Source: Melioribacter roseus
Lineage (GTDB): Bacteria > Bacteroidota > Ignavibacteria > Ignavibacteriales > Melioribacteraceae
Direction: 5' to 3'
Length of the DNA stretch: 62,284 nt
Assembly: GCA_020724265.1 (NCBI GenBank)
Contig: DYHH01000023.1
Span: forward strand, 1-62,284
In this document: positions 61,538-62,284 of the stretch, piece after piece
Layout: the number at the start of each line of letters is the position of its first letter
Numbering within the stretch: position 1 is the first letter of the stretch
Position numbers and translations under genes: made by a program
The notes under the pieces: generated by a model
Database searches by the model: none
What the model saw: only the letters and a program-made list of their open reading frames with translations
What the model was told of the DNA's origin: nothing

Positions 61538-62041
61538 CTATTTTTTCTTTTTATACTTTTTAGGAAATTCAAAAAGTTTTAATTTGCCCGACTCCGGTTT
61601 TAACTCTTCCCAGCTTTCAATATCAAGTTCAATTGCAGTCATTCCGCATGTCGGTATGTTATCGATATATTTATCGCTTATATAATTGTTCAGTAAAGTT
61701 AAAGACGGATTGTGTCCAAATATCATTAATGATTTGATTTTGTCGTCGGTTGATTTAATTAATTCAAAAAGTTCTCTTGTTCCGACTTCATAAATTGCTT
61801 CAATAGTATTAATGAGCTCTACGGGATAATTGATAAGTTCTGAGATAGTACGTGCTGTTGTAATTGCTCTAACAGCGGGACTTGAAATTATTTGATCGGG
61901 ATTGATATTAAGTTTAATAAAAACTTCCCCCATTAAGGGCGCATCTTTTTTCCCTCGTTTGTTTAAAGGTCTTTCAAAGTCGGTTAATTCGGGATAATCC
62001 CAGCTTGATTTTGCATGTCGAACAAGGAATAGTTTTTTCAT
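61538..62041 (-). CDS. sixA: SixA-like histidine phosphatase
   Basis: 167 residues. LFLVRHAKSSWD at 4-15 carries the catalytic histidine of the RHG/RHA motif, DFERPLNKRGKKDAP the second conserved block, SSPAVRAITTART the second arginine and FGHNPSLTLL the second histidine. Proteins of this size and pattern remove phosphate from phosphohistidine in phosphorelay or PTS proteins. The gene is convergent with the barrel protein and probably single. The histidine phosphatase family is certain; the SixA role is likely. Confidence 0.88.
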   Translation of the reverse strand: MKKLFLVRHAKSSWDYPELTDFERPLNKRGKKDAPLMGEVFIKLNINPDQIISSPAVRAITTARTISELINYPVELINTIEAIYEVGTRELFELIKSTDDKIKSLMIFGHNPSLTLLNNYISDKYIDNIPTCGMTAIELDIESWEELKPESGKLKLFEFPKKYKKKK

Positions 62042-62249
62042 TTAATACTCTATTATCAACGTGAGATATCTGTAAAAAATATTGAATAAAATTAGAAAAA
62101 CTACCGGAATAATGAAATCAAAACAAATGGAAAGTTACTTGGTACTGTGCAAAAATAGAATAATGTATATAGCTTATTGATTTCTTAAACTAATTGAAGA
62201 GTTACAAATGCCAAATAATATGTTACAAGTAAAATAGTGCCAAATGACC

Positions 62250-62284
62250 CCTCAGGATATTAAATTTACCAAAAAAGCCTGAGG
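62250..62284. repeat. Inverted repeat at the right edge of the window
   Basis: CCTCAGG at 62250-62256 and CCTGAGG at 62278-62284 form a 7-bp inverted repeat around an AT-rich 21-base loop. The preceding 240 bases hold no gene. It could be a terminator for a gene to the right, or the edge of a hairpin-flanked element, and the window ends before this can be told. Confidence 0.35.

Noticed and set aside
62042-62284. Right-edge inverted repeat as the end of an insertion sequence
   Set aside because: Only 7 bp pair and no transposase is visible before the window ends; it was kept only as a repeat.

Overview
The window is AT-rich (roughly one third G+C by eye) and gene-dense. It carries about 48 protein genes, and I see no rRNA, tRNA or CRISPR array. 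The gene content points to the Bacteroidota/Ignavibacteriota-Chlorobi group: two S46 dipeptidyl-peptidases, a bacterial geranylgeranylglyceryl phosphate synthase, a TonB receptor with a carboxypeptidase-like N-terminal domain, FkbM/CgeB-type surface polysaccharide enzymes, a barrel protein with an Omp85-like C-terminus, and one promoter that matches the Bacteroidota TTG / TAnnTTTG consensus exactly. An Ignavibacteriales-like heterotroph is my best guess. This is inference from gene content, not a database result.

Layout. 1-8199 (minus) is a surface polysaccharide operon: a WecB-like 2-epimerase, an NAD-dependent epimerase, an RmlC/FdtA-like cupin and an RmlD-like reductase make a modified nucleotide sugar. 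They are followed by a methyltransferase-glycosyltransferase-TPR fusion and a two-domain glycosyltransferase that runs off the left edge. 8321-14485 holds an unknown coiled-coil membrane protein, a TonB-C-domain protein, a chemotaxis receptor and an AbgT transporter. 14807-25361 (plus) is a five-gene molybdenum hydroxylase operon: xanthine dehydrogenase XdhA, XdhB and the chaperone XdhC, then YgfK and an XdhD-type fused hydroxylase of the selenium-dependent family. 25473-28270 holds heptose isomerase GmhA, GGGP synthase, two candidate small proteins, a lipoprotein and an ArsC-like reductase.

28338-47700 is dominated by protein and peptide use: a TPP-II-like S8 protease and an OPT transporter in one operon, an S9 oligopeptidase, a PepF-like M3 peptidase and a tandem pair of S46 peptidases. 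A second S9 peptidase lies at 52824. Between them sit a cytochrome c lipoprotein, a DUF493 protein, a Na/Ca exchanger, a phosphohexomutase and a zinc-ribbon protein. A three-unit, 137-bp tandem repeat built of small hairpins lies at 34046-34440.

47800-62284 is more accessory. It has a CobO-type corrinoid adenosyltransferase, three toxin-antitoxin modules (HigBA/NadS-like with a frameshifted toxin, MntA-HepT, and RHH-RelE with a clear promoter-operator), a DMT exporter, a TM1266-type regulator co-transcribed with a TonB receptor behind a switch-like leader, an ATP-grasp ligase divergent from a C39-like peptidase, an isochorismatase-like hydrolase, a barrel protein with a degenerate kinase-like domain, and a SixA-like phosphatase.

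The most rewarding places for a second look are the combined XdhABC-YgfK-XdhD operon, the leader with mutually exclusive hairpins at 52504-52569, the ATP-grasp/C39 pair, the degenerate kinase-like domain fused to an outer-membrane barrel, the zinc-ribbon linker inside the left-edge glycosyltransferase, and the hairpin tandem array.
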